Of a stretch of DNA of 64,000 nucleotides, positions 9,152-18,096 are shown one piece after another. The stretch comes from Noviherbaspirillum saxi (GTDB lineage: Bacteria > Pseudomonadota > Gammaproteobacteria > Burkholderiales > Burkholderiaceae_D), in NCBI RefSeq assembly GCF_003591035.1, contig NZ_QYUO01000003.1, forward strand, positions 62,001 to 126,000, written 5' to 3'. The notes beneath the pieces were generated by a model. It was given only the letters and a program-made list of their open reading frames with translations. It had not been told where the DNA came from and ran no database searches. The translations under genes were made by a program, and so were the position numbers. Numbering within the stretch: the stretch's first letter is position 1; each line of letters opens with the position of its first letter.

Positions 9152-9211
9152 TGCCGTATTGACCCGCAGGCCCGGCACGAATCGGGCCATGGCTTGCCAA
9201 ACAGGCTGAAA

Positions 9212-9240
9212 ATAAAAAAGGGCGTCGCGCCCTTTTTTAT
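9212..9240. terminator. Bidirectional rho-independent terminator
   Basis: A GGGCG/CGCCC stem with a 3-base loop is flanked by A6 on one side and T6 on the other, extending the stem and giving a U-tract on both strands. It sits between the convergent zinc dehydrogenase (+, ends 9151) and epoxide hydrolase (-, ends 9257), so it probably terminates both operons. Confidence 0.9.
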
Positions 9241-9256
9241 TATGTCGGGACGGATA

Positions 9257-10390
9257 TTACTCGCGGCCCCAGGCGCGCATCTCGTCAATGAACCATTGCG
9301 GCGATTCCATCGCAAGGAAATGCCCGCCTTCCGGAGGATTGCTCCAGCGTGTCAGCTTGTAGGTCAGTTCCACCCGGCTGCGCGGGGGCGAAGGCTGCAA
9401 TGCGTCGCCGGAAACATCCGCATAGGCGGTCGGCGTCTCACATCGTTCGCCGTGCGGCATTAGCGCGAAGCCATCCATTGCCACGCCAGGGTAATAGCAC
9501 GCGGCAGAAGCAAAGCTTTCGGTCATCACGTAAATCATGATGTTGGTCAGCAAATGATCCATGTTAAACACCTGCTCGAAGCCACGACGGCGCAGGTCTG
9601 CCCAGTCATGGAAACGCTCGGTGATCCATGCGGCCTGGCCAAGCGGATTGTCGGCCGCGGCCCAGGCAATGGAATGCGGCTTAGTGGTCTGCACCGCAGC
9701 ATAAGCGCCGAATTTGCCGCGCGCCATCTCGGCTTGTTGCGCCCAGACTTTTTCGGCATCGTCGCGCGGCGGGTCCATGGAACGGAAGCCGAGCATGTTC
9801 AGGTGAATCGCCTCGACCGCATCGGCGTGGTTTCGCCCCAGCCATGAAGTGACCAGCGATCCCCAGTCGCCGCCTTGCGCGCGATAGCGCTTGTAGCCGA
9901 GCACTTCCGTCATCAACTTGTTCCACAGCGCGGCGGTGGCACGCTGGCCGATCACCTTTTGCGGCTTGCCGCTGAAGCCGAAACCCGGCAGACTGGGAAT
10001 CACGAGATCGAATGCGTCTTCCGGCTTGCCGCCGAAGCGTGACGGAAAGGCCAGCGCTTCAATCACATCCCAAAATTCATAGTGCGACCCTGGCCAGCCA
10101 TGCGTCAGCAGCAACGGACGCCGGCCCTGGGACTCGCCGACAACATGCACGAAATGGATAGCGAGGCCATCGACCTCCTCCAGAAACTGCGGATAGCGAT
10201 TCAGTGTTTCCAGCGCCGCCCGCCAGTCATAGCTTTCTACCCAGTATTGCTGCAACTGTTTCAGAAATTCAGCATCGCAACCCAGCGCCCAGCCGACACC
10301 CGGCATCGAAGGCGGCAGACGGCAGTCCTTTACCTTTTGCAATACCCGGCTGACTGCCGGCTCGGACCATTCGACTTTAAAAGGAACCAC
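9257..10390 (-). CDS. Epoxide hydrolase (EHN-type alpha/beta-hydrolase)
   Basis: A 377-residue protein with the epoxide-hydrolase N-terminal domain (FKVEWSEPAV...) followed by the alpha/beta fold. HGWPG at 97-101 is the oxyanion loop, and GGDWGS places the nucleophile Asp175 as in microsomal-type epoxide hydrolases. A C-terminal GGHFLAMESP supplies the His. It should open an epoxide to a diol through an aspartyl ester. The start is GTG at 10390 after a GAGGAG ribosome site; the overlapping ATG is out of frame. It is the last gene of the operon descending from 15790, 69 bp after the CoA-transferase. An epoxide may therefore be an intermediate of the substrate, or the enzyme may have a lactone-type activity. 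Confidence 0.85.
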   Translation of the reverse strand: MVPFKVEWSEPAVSRVLQKVKDCRLPPSMPGVGWALGCDAEFLKQLQQYWVESYDWRAALETLNRYPQFLEEVDGLAIHFVHVVGESQGRRPLLLTHGWPGSHYEFWDVIEALAFPSRFGGKPEDAFDLVIPSLPGFGFSGKPQKVIGQRATAALWNKLMTEVLGYKRYRAQGGDWGSLVTSWLGRNHADAVEAIHLNMLGFRSMDPPRDDAEKVWAQQAEMARGKFGAYAAVQTTKPHSIAWAAADNPLGQAAWITERFHDWADLRRRGFEQVFNMDHLLTNIMIYVMTESFASAACYYPGVAMDGFALMPHGERCETPTAYADVSGDALQPSPPRSRVELTYKLTRWSNPPEGGHFLAMESPQWFIDEMRAWGRE

Positions 10391-10459
10391 ATTGATCTCC
10401 TCAATGAACTTCGCGCGGAATCAGCCGCCGCAGAAGCATTTTCATGATTGAAATTTCTA

Positions 10460-12736
10460 CTACTTGTTCACTACCTGTTTTGCCGGCAGCGCAACCACAC
10501 CTTGCGCAACCAGCGTATCGATTTCCTCGGTGCTGAAGCCCAGTTCCAGAAGCACTTCCGACGTGTGCTGCGCAAGCACCGGCGGAGCCCGATCCAACGC
10601 AAGCGTCAGATCCCCGAAATCCCAGAATGCGCCGATCTGCTCATAGGTTTCATAGACCGGATGCGGATATGATGCCAGCAAGCCGGCGGCCTTGTTGGCC
10701 GGAGCATCGAAATATGCATCACGGTTCGCCAGGGCGACACGCACGCAAGGTATGCCGGCGGTGCGAAACAAGGCAATCGCTGCCTCGGTGCTCAATGCCT
10801 GAAGCCGTGCTTCCAGTTGCGCCACGTGCTCGCATTGACTGGCCGCCAGCACCTGTGCAGGCGCGTGCACTCCTTCAAGCGCGACGGCGACCCAGCCATC
10901 GGCGCAACGATATAGCCGGTTAGCGGCGGAGATGCCCATCTGGCCGGCATCGAGTTTCGGGTATGGCAGAAGGCTCCCATCGGCGGCAACCGCAGTCTCC
11001 ACCGTGAACAGGCTGGCGCCGAGCAGCGATGCGGCGACTGCCTGCCCTTCGCCGGATTGCTGTCTGGTGTACAAGGCGGCTATGGTGGCCAACAGAGAGG
11101 CAAGCGCAGCCAGATGATCCATCATTCCGAAACGCAGCCATGTGGGCTGCGTTGCATCACCCGACGCCTCCTGCTCCCAGCCTGAGGCAGCCTGAAACAG
11201 CTGATCATATCCGGGCCAGTCCTTGCGCGGCCCTTCCGGGCCATAAGCACTGACATGTGAATACACCAGTCGTGGATTCAATTTCAACAGCGTTTCCTGG
11301 TCGATGCCGAGCTTGCGCGCGGTCGGAATACGCTGATTGTGATGCACTACGTCCGCGTCGCCTACCAGTCTTTTCAGCACAGCTGTCGCACCCGGATGCG
11401 AAAGATCGATGGCGATGTTGCGCTTGCCGCGTTGACATGCATTGAATGCCCATTCAGCAGGCCGGAGCGGTTCTCCACCGATCGCTTCGACCTTGATGAC
11501 GTCGGCACCGAGATCGGCCAGCAGCATCGCGGCCAACGGTCCCGCAAGATAGCAACCGAAATCAATGGCCTTCAGTCCGGACAACGGTCGCTGGCCGTGC
11601 GTAGTGGAGGCCGGTAACGGGTGCTTCACCGAAGGGCGAGGTGACGCACTGGCGGTCACGCGATCGCTTCGCCGCGCAATGCGTACCGGCGGCGAGAGCG
11701 TGATCGGTACCGCCGCCTGCAGAACCGCTCCGTATTCAGCACAGTGTACGGTCTGCACATGGCCGTTCGACCGGGTTTGTTCGTCCAGAAACAGTTCGCC
11801 GGTTGCCAGCACGGGCTGCACCGGGACATCAGCCGCCCACAACGCGTTCAGCCAAAAGTCACGCGGCCGTGTCGCGAATATCTCGGTAAACGCCCCGATG
11901 TTTGGATAAACCCGGGGCCGCGTGCCGGCATGAAGGTCATTCGCAGCACGCACATTGTCTTCTCCCATTTGTGCCAGCATCACACGCACCGCTTCCGCCT
12001 TGGCGGGATTGCCCATCACGTGCATCCACTTGCCATCGCCGCATCGATACATCGGTTGCGGTGTCTGCTTCGGCATGCCGGCGGACAAAGCTGCGGTCGG
12101 CTTTGCCGCCCGTGACCAGTACAGCATCATCGGCAACATTGCGCCCTGTACCAGACTGGTCGCCACCGTACCGCCAGTTCCCGTCTGCCGCATGCGCACG
12201 AGCCGTGCAATGATGCCGATTGCGCAAAGATAGGAGGCATGCGCGCTGCCGAGCGGAAAATTAAGGTACGCTGGACCATCGCGCGCGACGGGCTCCTGTT
12301 CGTCCAGCAAGCCGGCCTCTGCCAGAACCAGCGTATCGTCCACCGGACGGTCGCATAGCGGATGAGATGCGGGCCAGCTGCCGATGGTGGCAAAGACGAC
12401 ATCGTCGCGACCCGAACACAGGCTTGCCTGATCCAGCCCCAACGCCGACATTTCCGCCGGCGTTCTGTCCTGTATCACTACAGCGGCGCCCTGCATAAAC
12501 TCATGCAGAGTACGCCGCTGATGTTCGTCGTCGAGATCAATGTCGACGATGGCCTTGCTGCGGTCGCGCAGTGCCGAAAGCACCGGCGACAAGCTGCGAT
12601 CACAGTCCTGGACGAGACGCAGCTTGACCACATCGGCACCGAGTTCCGCCAGCAGCAATGCGGCGGTTGAGCCGGCGCGGTGTCTGCTCAGATCGACCAC
12701 ACGAATGCCGTCAAGGCAATCGACTGAAGCCTGCAT
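10460..12736 (-). CDS. Fused two-domain class III (CaiB/BaiF) CoA-transferase
   Basis: A 758-residue protein, about twice the usual ~400. Two CaiB/BaiF units are visible: residues ~8-360 (GIRVVDLSRHRAG..., LGADVVKL) and ~385-750 (LKAIDFGCYLAGPLAA..., LGADVIKVEAIGGEPLR). Class III transferases carry CoA on a catalytic Asp. The second unit has a candidate at Asp540 (GMMDHLAAL), while the aligned position of the first unit is Ser164 (PLGSAHASY), so only one half may be catalytic. The ATG at 12736 was chosen because AAGGAG precedes it; a longer frame exists upstream. It probably moves CoA between an intermediate and a donor, sparing ATP. Confidence 0.88.
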   Translation of the reverse strand: MQASVDCLDGIRVVDLSRHRAGSTAALLLAELGADVVKLRLVQDCDRSLSPVLSALRDRSKAIVDIDLDDEHQRRTLHEFMQGAAVVIQDRTPAEMSALGLDQASLCSGRDDVVFATIGSWPASHPLCDRPVDDTLVLAEAGLLDEQEPVARDGPAYLNFPLGSAHASYLCAIGIIARLVRMRQTGTGGTVATSLVQGAMLPMMLYWSRAAKPTAALSAGMPKQTPQPMYRCGDGKWMHVMGNPAKAEAVRVMLAQMGEDNVRAANDLHAGTRPRVYPNIGAFTEIFATRPRDFWLNALWAADVPVQPVLATGELFLDEQTRSNGHVQTVHCAEYGAVLQAAVPITLSPPVRIARRSDRVTASASPRPSVKHPLPASTTHGQRPLSGLKAIDFGCYLAGPLAAMLLADLGADVIKVEAIGGEPLRPAEWAFNACQRGKRNIAIDLSHPGATAVLKRLVGDADVVHHNQRIPTARKLGIDQETLLKLNPRLVYSHVSAYGPEGPRKDWPGYDQLFQAASGWEQEASGDATQPTWLRFGMMDHLAALASLLATIAALYTRQQSGEGQAVAASLLGASLFTVETAVAADGSLLPYPKLDAGQMGISAANRLYRCADGWVAVALEGVHAPAQVLAASQCEHVAQLEARLQALSTEAAIALFRTAGIPCVRVALANRDAYFDAPANKAAGLLASYPHPVYETYEQIGAFWDFGDLTLALDRAPPVLAQHTSEVLLELGFSTEEIDTLVAQGVVALPAKQVVNK

Positions 12737-12796
12737 CCTTACTCCTTCGGAACAACGGAACACGTCTGGATAAAAATCGGATAGCAATCGGCAAAC

Positions 12797-13822
12797 TTAA
12801 TGCTCGATGCTGTCGTAAAAGCCGCCGCTGGTAATCGTACGGGTTTGCGCGATGAAGCTTTGCGGATAGGGCTGTTCGCGCGCGCTTGCCTGGCTGAGCG
12901 CCTGCAGGTGCGCTTCATCGATGCTGAACTCCAGACAGCCGAGATTGTCTTCAAGCTGAGCGACAGTGCGCGCGCCGATCAGCGGTATCACGCCGCGCTG
13001 GGCGCGCAACCAGTTCAACGCGACCTGCGATGCGGGACGTCCAATTTCCCTTGCAACCTTCATCAGCATGTCGGCAATGTTCAGCGAGCGCTCGTCCACT
13101 TTCTTCATTATCTTGCTGATGTCGAGCCGGCGTTGGCCGACTTCGGTGTTGGTGTTGTACTTGCCGCTGAGGATGCCTGACGCCAGCGGCGAATAGGCGA
13201 GCACGCCCAGGCCGAGGCTTTGGGCCATGGGCAGCAGTTCATGTTCGACATCGCGCTCGGCCAGGTTGTACTCGACCTGCAGACCGACGAACGGCGTCCA
13301 GCCGCGCAGCTCGGCCATGGTGTTGGCCTGTGCGACCAGCCATGCAGGCGTGTTGGAGACGCCGGCGTGCAGGATCTTGCCTTGCCGGACAAGATCCTCG
13401 AAGCCGCGCATGATTTCATCGACCGGCGTCATCATGTCCCAACCGTGCATCCAGAGTATGTCGATGTAATCGGTATCGAGACGACGCAGGCTGCGTTCGA
13501 CCGAACGCATCATGCTCTTGCGATGATTGCCGGCGATATTGGCATTGCGCGTGCCCGGCACGTGCAGACTGTACTTGGTGCCGATTACCACTTCATCACG
13601 GTGTCCAGCCACCAGCTTGCCGAGGAATTCTTCGGAACGCCCCTCGCCATACACTTCGTTCGCCGTGTCGATGAAGTTGCCGCCGGCATCGCGATACAGT
13701 CGGTACAGATCGCCGCATACATCCGCGTCCATCGTGCCCCAGGCTTTCATGCCGAAATTCATCACGCCATAGGCAAGTTCCGAGACCCGCAGCCCTGAAC
13801 GCCCCAGCAGGCGATAGCGCAT
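12797..13822 (-). CDS. Aldo/keto reductase
   Basis: A 341-residue TIM-barrel aldo/keto reductase. The catalytic tetrad is visible as Asp52, Tyr58 (DTANEVYGEG), Lys83 (IGTKYS) and His126 (WMHGWD). The C-terminal NADPH loop reads PLIGARTVAQLEDNLG. The ATG at 13822 overlaps the TGA of the upstream crotonase (TGATG), indicating coupling; a GTG three bases earlier is the alternative. It probably reduces a ketone or aldehyde with NADPH. The substrate is not predictable, but the operon context (thiolase-like protein, crotonase, CoA-transferase, epoxide hydrolase) places it in the degradation pathway. Confidence 0.88.
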   Translation of the reverse strand: MRYRLLGRSGLRVSELAYGVMNFGMKAWGTMDADVCGDLYRLYRDAGGNFIDTANEVYGEGRSEEFLGKLVAGHRDEVVIGTKYSLHVPGTRNANIAGNHRKSMMRSVERSLRRLDTDYIDILWMHGWDMMTPVDEIMRGFEDLVRQGKILHAGVSNTPAWLVAQANTMAELRGWTPFVGLQVEYNLAERDVEHELLPMAQSLGLGVLAYSPLASGILSGKYNTNTEVGQRRLDISKIMKKVDERSLNIADMLMKVAREIGRPASQVALNWLRAQRGVIPLIGARTVAQLEDNLGCLEFSIDEAHLQALSQASAREQPYPQSFIAQTRTITSGGFYDSIEH

Positions 13823-14613
13823 CACGACCAGCTCCAGTCCGGCTCCCGCTTCTCCATGTACGCGGTACGGGCTTCCTTGGAGTCGTTATAGCGGGTGACG
13901 CGGCCGGTGTAATCCTGTTCCAGACGGTAGCCGTCCTTCAGTGCCATATCTTCGACACGGTTCATCGCTTCCTTGCCGAGGCGCAGACCGAGTGGGCTGT
14001 GCTTTGCGATTTTCAGCGCCAGTGCGCGGGCGGCTTCCTGCAATTGATCCGCAGGTACCACGGATTCAACCGCGCCAAGACGGTAAAACTCCTGCGCCGG
14101 CACCGGCTCTCCGGTCAGGTACATCACGCGTGTCTTGTGGGTTCCGACCAGGCGTTGCAAATGGCGGGCGCCGCCCAGCACACCGGCCTTGATTTCCGGC
14201 ACCGAGAACGACGCGTTTTCGGCAGCGACGATGATGTCGCAGCAGGCAATCAGCACCAGGCCTGCACCGATGGCCAGCCCGTTGACGGCGGCAATCACCG
14301 GCAGCGGGCAGTCAAGCACCGCATTGAAGCAATCGCGCGGCGTGGCGCCTGGATCGAGCAGGTCGATAACGGTATCGCCCTCGGCCAGTTCCCGTGAATG
14401 GCGACGCGCCGAATCCTTCAGGTCGACGCCGGCGCAGAACAGGCGATCGCCGGGTGCGGTGAACACGATCACGCTTGCATCCTTCGAGCGGCCAAGCTCG
14501 GTGAAGGTTTGCGTAATCTCCCGAAACATTTCGGCGGTGAGCGCATTCACCGGCGGACGGTTCAGCGTAACGGTGGCGACGCGGTCGCGGATCTCGGTCT
14601 GCACGAATTTCAT
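13822..14613 (-). CDS. Enoyl-CoA hydratase/isomerase family protein
   Basis: A 263-residue crotonase-fold protein. FCAGVDLK at 59-66 and NGLAIGAGL at 111-119 form the oxyanion hole. Glu140 in SVPEIKAG corresponds to the first catalytic Glu of enoyl-CoA hydratase. The second Glu position appears to be occupied by a hydrophobic residue (THKTRVMYLTG), so it may be an isomerase or another crotonase activity rather than a standard hydratase. It has an AAGGAGG ribosome site just upstream of the start. It lies 25 bp downstream of the thiolase-like gene and overlaps the aldo/keto reductase. Confidence 0.85.
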   Translation of the reverse strand: MKFVQTEIRDRVATVTLNRPPVNALTAEMFREITQTFTELGRSKDASVIVFTAPGDRLFCAGVDLKDSARRHSRELAEGDTVIDLLDPGATPRDCFNAVLDCPLPVIAAVNGLAIGAGLVLIACCDIIVAAENASFSVPEIKAGVLGGARHLQRLVGTHKTRVMYLTGEPVPAQEFYRLGAVESVVPADQLQEAARALALKIAKHSPLGLRLGKEAMNRVEDMALKDGYRLEQDYTGRVTRYNDSKEARTAYMEKREPDWSWS

Positions 14614-14638
14614 GATGCCTCCTTGTTATGCATTGTTC

Positions 14639-15790
14639 TTACAGCGTGGCGGCTGAGCCCAACACCATCGTCGCCTGGCTGGAAAGGGTGCCGCCGTTGG
14701 CATGCGCCAGCGCGAGTTCAGCACGATTGATCTGGCGTTCACCGCCCTGCCCGCGCAACTGCACGCATGACTCGACCATGGTGAACAAGCCGTACATGCC
14801 GGGATGGCAACAGGACAGGCCGCCGCCATTGGTATTGACAGGCAGCACGCCATCGGGACCGATGCCGACTTCCTTGACAAAGCGGCCGCCCTCACCCTTG
14901 GGACAGAAGCCGAGGTCTTCAAGGAACAGAATCGTGTTGATCGTGAACGCATCGTAAAGCTGGACCACATCGATATCCTTGGGTTGTACGCCCGCAATCT
15001 CGAACGCGCGCCGCCCCGATTCCTTGGCCGCAGTGGTCGTCAGGTCGGTCGCCTGATCGACGCCGGAATACCAGGTGGCTGCCGCTGCGCCCAGCAGGTA
15101 AACCGGTTGCGCATGCAGCTCGCGCGCACGATCCGCACGTGTCATCACAATGGCTGCCGCGCCATCGGTAACCAGGCAGCAATCGCGCACGCCCAGCGGG
15201 TCGGACACCAGCCGCGCCTTGAGACAGTCTTCCACACTCAATTCGCCCTTTGCGAATGCGTCGGGGTTGAGGTTGGCCCACTTGCGTGCGGCCACTGCCA
15301 CTTCGGCAAGCTGTTCGCGGGTAGTGCCGTATTCATGCATGTGGCGCGCCGCCGCCAGCGCATAGGACGACAGCGGGGTGAGCGGCTTGTAGGGCTTCTC
15401 ATAAGGCGATGCGACCCGCATCGACATCAGGCCGCCGGAAGCGGTGCGCTGGTTGCTGCCGTAGATGATGAGCGCGGTATCGATATAGTCTGCGTCCAGC
15501 ATCATGGCCGCGACGATCGCATGCGAATGAAAGGCGGAGCCGCCGGTGCGGTTGTTTTCGGTGAAGCGCGGATGGATGCCGAGATATTCGGCAGCGCTTA
15601 GGCCCGACAGCGCATCGTCCGGCGTGCACACGAATAAGGCATCGACATCGGCCAGCTTGAGGTTGGCATCGGCCAGCGCAAGCAAGCCGGCGCGCGCCGC
15701 AAGATCGAGTGATTTGAGGCCCGGCGACTCGCCGATGCCATAAGTTGCCGCACCTACTATGGCGCTGCGGCCGCGCGGAAATCGCTCCAT
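14639..15790 (-). CDS. Thiolase-like protein (lipid-transfer/Ltp2-type) lacking thiolase cysteines
   Basis: A 383-residue thiolase-superfamily protein of the SCP-x/lipid-transfer type. The position of the nucleophilic Cys reads TGGSAF (Gly83-Gly84), and the C-terminal CxG motif is replaced by HANGGTLSSQ. The His of the active site is kept (CCHPGMYG). Loss of the cysteines rules out normal thiolysis and resembles Ltp2-type aldolases, which cleave steroid side chains by retro-aldol reaction with a DUF35 partner. A DUF35 gene exists at 57297 but is far away. It is the first gene of the descending operon, divergent from the hydrolase at 15972 and sharing the operator at 15840. Confidence 0.85.
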   Translation of the reverse strand: MERFPRGRSAIVGAATYGIGESPGLKSLDLAARAGLLALADANLKLADVDALFVCTPDDALSGLSAAEYLGIHPRFTENNRTGGSAFHSHAIVAAMMLDADYIDTALIIYGSNQRTASGGLMSMRVASPYEKPYKPLTPLSSYALAAARHMHEYGTTREQLAEVAVAARKWANLNPDAFAKGELSVEDCLKARLVSDPLGVRDCCLVTDGAAAIVMTRADRARELHAQPVYLLGAAAATWYSGVDQATDLTTTAAKESGRRAFEIAGVQPKDIDVVQLYDAFTINTILFLEDLGFCPKGEGGRFVKEVGIGPDGVLPVNTNGGGLSCCHPGMYGLFTMVESCVQLRGQGGERQINRAELALAHANGGTLSSQATMVLGSAATL

Positions 15791-15839
15791 GCCAGGCTCA
15801 CGAAAAAGACTACGACCATCGGAGACATGTCAGCCATAA

Positions 15840-15858
15840 AACTAACATGTATTCAGTT
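15840..15858. promoter_or_regulatory. 19-bp regulon operator, site 3, with extended -10
   Basis: The sequence AACTAACATGTATTCAGTT belongs to the repeat family, with arms less perfect than site 1. It is followed by TGCTACTCT, an extended -10-like element on the + strand. The same operator-plus-promoter block precedes the operon at 1712. It lies between the divergent thiolase-like gene (start 15790) and the hydrolase (start 15972). Confidence 0.6.
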
Positions 15859-15971
15859 TTGTGCTACTCTAACCCAGTACCCGGAAAGTCGCAAGCGACC
15901 GCAATCCCGAATCGCGCCTTGTGCCGGCTCGTCGGGTCCACGACAAACAATTCATTTCGGAAAGAACGACC

Positions 15972-16883
15972 ATGACGCTCGCACTCAAGCAGATCGCACC
16001 CGCGCCCGGCGCACCCGTTAGCGTCCCGATACCGGAATGGTTCCGATGGGCGACGGTGCAAGAGCCTGCGTCCCGTTTCGTGAATGCCAACGACAGCCGT
16101 TTGCATTATCTGAGCTGGAACATGCAGGACACGAGCAAGCCGGTATTGTTGTTCGTGCATGGCTTCCGCGCGCATGCACGCTGGTGGGGGTTCATCGCCC
16201 CCTTCTTCACAGAGACCCATCGGGTGATCGCGATGGATCTGTCGGGCATGGGCGACAGCGCCTGGCGCGACTGTTATTCGACTGAAACCATAGCGGATGA
16301 TATTACCGGCCTGATTGAGACGCTCGGTCTTGATCAGGTGACAATCGTCGCGCACAGCTATGGTGGACTCTGCTCGTTCCGCGCAGCGTCGCGCCGTCCC
16401 GAGCTATTCCGTCACATGATAGTGATCGATACCTTCGTCATCTTCGAAGACATTGCGCTCCCGACCGATCCGGCGCCGATCACTGGCCGTACCTATCCTG
16501 ATTACGTGGCCGCCCGCAAACGCTATCGCCTGCTGCCGGAACAGCCTCCGGCTGCCGACTACGTCATGGATTACGTCGCGCACCATTCGATGCGCGCAGC
16601 CGACGGCGGTTTCCGCTGGAAGTTCGATGGCAGGCTGCAGGCACAGGATACCCACTTGTGCGACGGCGAAGCGATGCTGTCCGCCGTGACCGCGCCGGTA
16701 GATTACGTATGCGGCGAGCGCAGTGCGCTGGTCTCGCGCGAACATGCCGAACGCGTGGTTGCCAATCTGCGCGAAGCACGTGGCCCCATCGCCGTACCGG
16801 ACGGTCAGCATCACCTGATGCTGGATCAGCCGCTCACCGTTATCAGTACCTTGCGCGCACTGCTTGCTTCCCGAAGAAAATAA
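15972..16883 (+). CDS. Alpha/beta-hydrolase (paralogue of the gene at 2703)
   Basis: A 303-residue alpha/beta-hydrolase. HGFRAHARWW forms the oxyanion region, AHSYGG holds the nucleophilic Ser, and PDGQHHLML holds the His. It is clearly paralogous to the hydrolase at 2703 along its whole length. The start at 15972 follows GGAAAGAA; a longer frame from 15921 lacks a ribosome site. It begins the operon that continues with an Old Yellow Enzyme homologue one base after its stop. Having two copies suggests two chemically similar hydrolytic steps, or two related substrates, in the same pathway. Confidence 0.85.
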   Translation: MTLALKQIAPAPGAPVSVPIPEWFRWATVQEPASRFVNANDSRLHYLSWNMQDTSKPVLLFVHGFRAHARWWGFIAPFFTETHRVIAMDLSGMGDSAWRDCYSTETIADDITGLIETLGLDQVTIVAHSYGGLCSFRAASRRPELFRHMIVIDTFVIFEDIALPTDPAPITGRTYPDYVAARKRYRLLPEQPPAADYVMDYVAHHSMRAADGGFRWKFDGRLQAQDTHLCDGEAMLSAVTAPVDYVCGERSALVSREHAERVVANLREARGPIAVPDGQHHLMLDQPLTVISTLRALLASRRK

Positions 16884-16884
16884 A

Positions 16885-18033
16885 ATGACTGAATACCACG
16901 CTCCGTTACTGCAATCGCTCAGCATCCGTTCCACCAGACTGCGCAGCCGCATCGTCATGTCGCCCATGACACGCGGCTTCTCCCCCGACGGCGTGCCGGG
17001 AAGCGACGTCGCCGACTACTACCGACGCCGCGCGGAAAACGGCGTCGGATTGATCGTCACCGAGGCGGTCGGCATCGATCATCCGGCCGCCGTGGGCAGC
17101 GCCGGCTTCGACGAGCACGACGTACCGCATATGTTCGGTGCCAAGGCGCTGGATGGATGGAAACGCGTGGTCGCCGATGTCCATGCCGCGGGCGGCGCCA
17201 TCTTTCCACAGCTATGGCATCAGGGGGTCATGCGCGAGCCGGATACCGGTCCCTGTCCCGCGGCACCTTCATGCCGTCCATCGGGCGACTGGGGACCGAC
17301 CGGACGCCCTACCTCGCTCAGGCCCGATTACATCTCGCGCATGGCGCCTGCCACACAGGCGATGACGGAGAGCGACATTCAGGAAGTCATTGATGCATTC
17401 GGCCGCAGCGCTGCCCACGCCAGGGAATGCGGATTTGACGGAATCGCGATCCTTGGTGCCCACGGCTACCTGATCGATTCCTTCCTGTGGGCGGAGACCA
17501 ACCGGCGCAGTGACCGATGGGGCGGCGGCCTGAAGGAACGTACCCGTTTCGCGGTGGAAGTTGTGAAAAGCATCCGCCGCGCCGCAGGTGAAGACATGCC
17601 CATTCTGTTCCGCTTTTCGCAATGGAAGCAGCAGGACTTCAGCGCCCGCCTGGTCAACACGCCGCAGGAACTGGAACAAATGCTGGGCCCGATCGCCGAT
17701 GCCGGTATCGACGTATTCGATGCCAGCACGCGCTTCTTCGCCAAGTCGGCGTTCGAGGGATCGGACATGACACTGGCCGGATGGGCCAAGAAAGTCACTG
17801 GCAGGATGTCGATGGCGGTCGGTGGGATCGGCATGCAGGCCGATGGCCGCGATCCTGCCGCAAACGCGAAGCCGGACAATCTCGACCGGGTACTGGAACA
17901 TATCCGGCGCGAGGAATTCGATCTGGTAGGCCTGGGCCGGCCTCTGATTGCCGATCCTGGGTGGCTGGGCAAGCTGTTGTCCGGTTCACCGGCGAACCCA
18001 TACACGCAGAGCCTGCTGGACAAGCTGTGCTGA
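16885..18033 (+). CDS. NADH:flavin oxidoreductase, Old Yellow Enzyme family
   Basis: A 382-residue FMN TIM-barrel protein. It shows the OYE elements VMSPMTRG near the N-terminus, FPQLWHQG, and the family signature SFLWAETNRRSDRWGGGLKER. The C-terminus keeps GLGRPLIADP. It lacks the FeS and second nucleotide domains of the larger relative at 60476. Such enzymes reduce the C=C bond of enones or dienoyl-CoAs, and some relatives act on ring ketones. It starts one base after the hydrolase stop (TAA-A-ATG) and precedes the Rieske oxygenase by 63 bp, suggesting that a ring or enone intermediate is reduced in the same branch. Confidence 0.87.
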   Translation: MTEYHAPLLQSLSIRSTRLRSRIVMSPMTRGFSPDGVPGSDVADYYRRRAENGVGLIVTEAVGIDHPAAVGSAGFDEHDVPHMFGAKALDGWKRVVADVHAAGGAIFPQLWHQGVMREPDTGPCPAAPSCRPSGDWGPTGRPTSLRPDYISRMAPATQAMTESDIQEVIDAFGRSAAHARECGFDGIAILGAHGYLIDSFLWAETNRRSDRWGGGLKERTRFAVEVVKSIRRAAGEDMPILFRFSQWKQQDFSARLVNTPQELEQMLGPIADAGIDVFDASTRFFAKSAFEGSDMTLAGWAKKVTGRMSMAVGGIGMQADGRDPAANAKPDNLDRVLEHIRREEFDLVGLGRPLIADPGWLGKLLSGSPANPYTQSLLDKLC

Positions 18034-18096
18034 TGCGCCTTTCCGACCGGCGTGCATGAACTAGCCGGGTCGTTTTTAAAAAATGGAGAAGACAAG

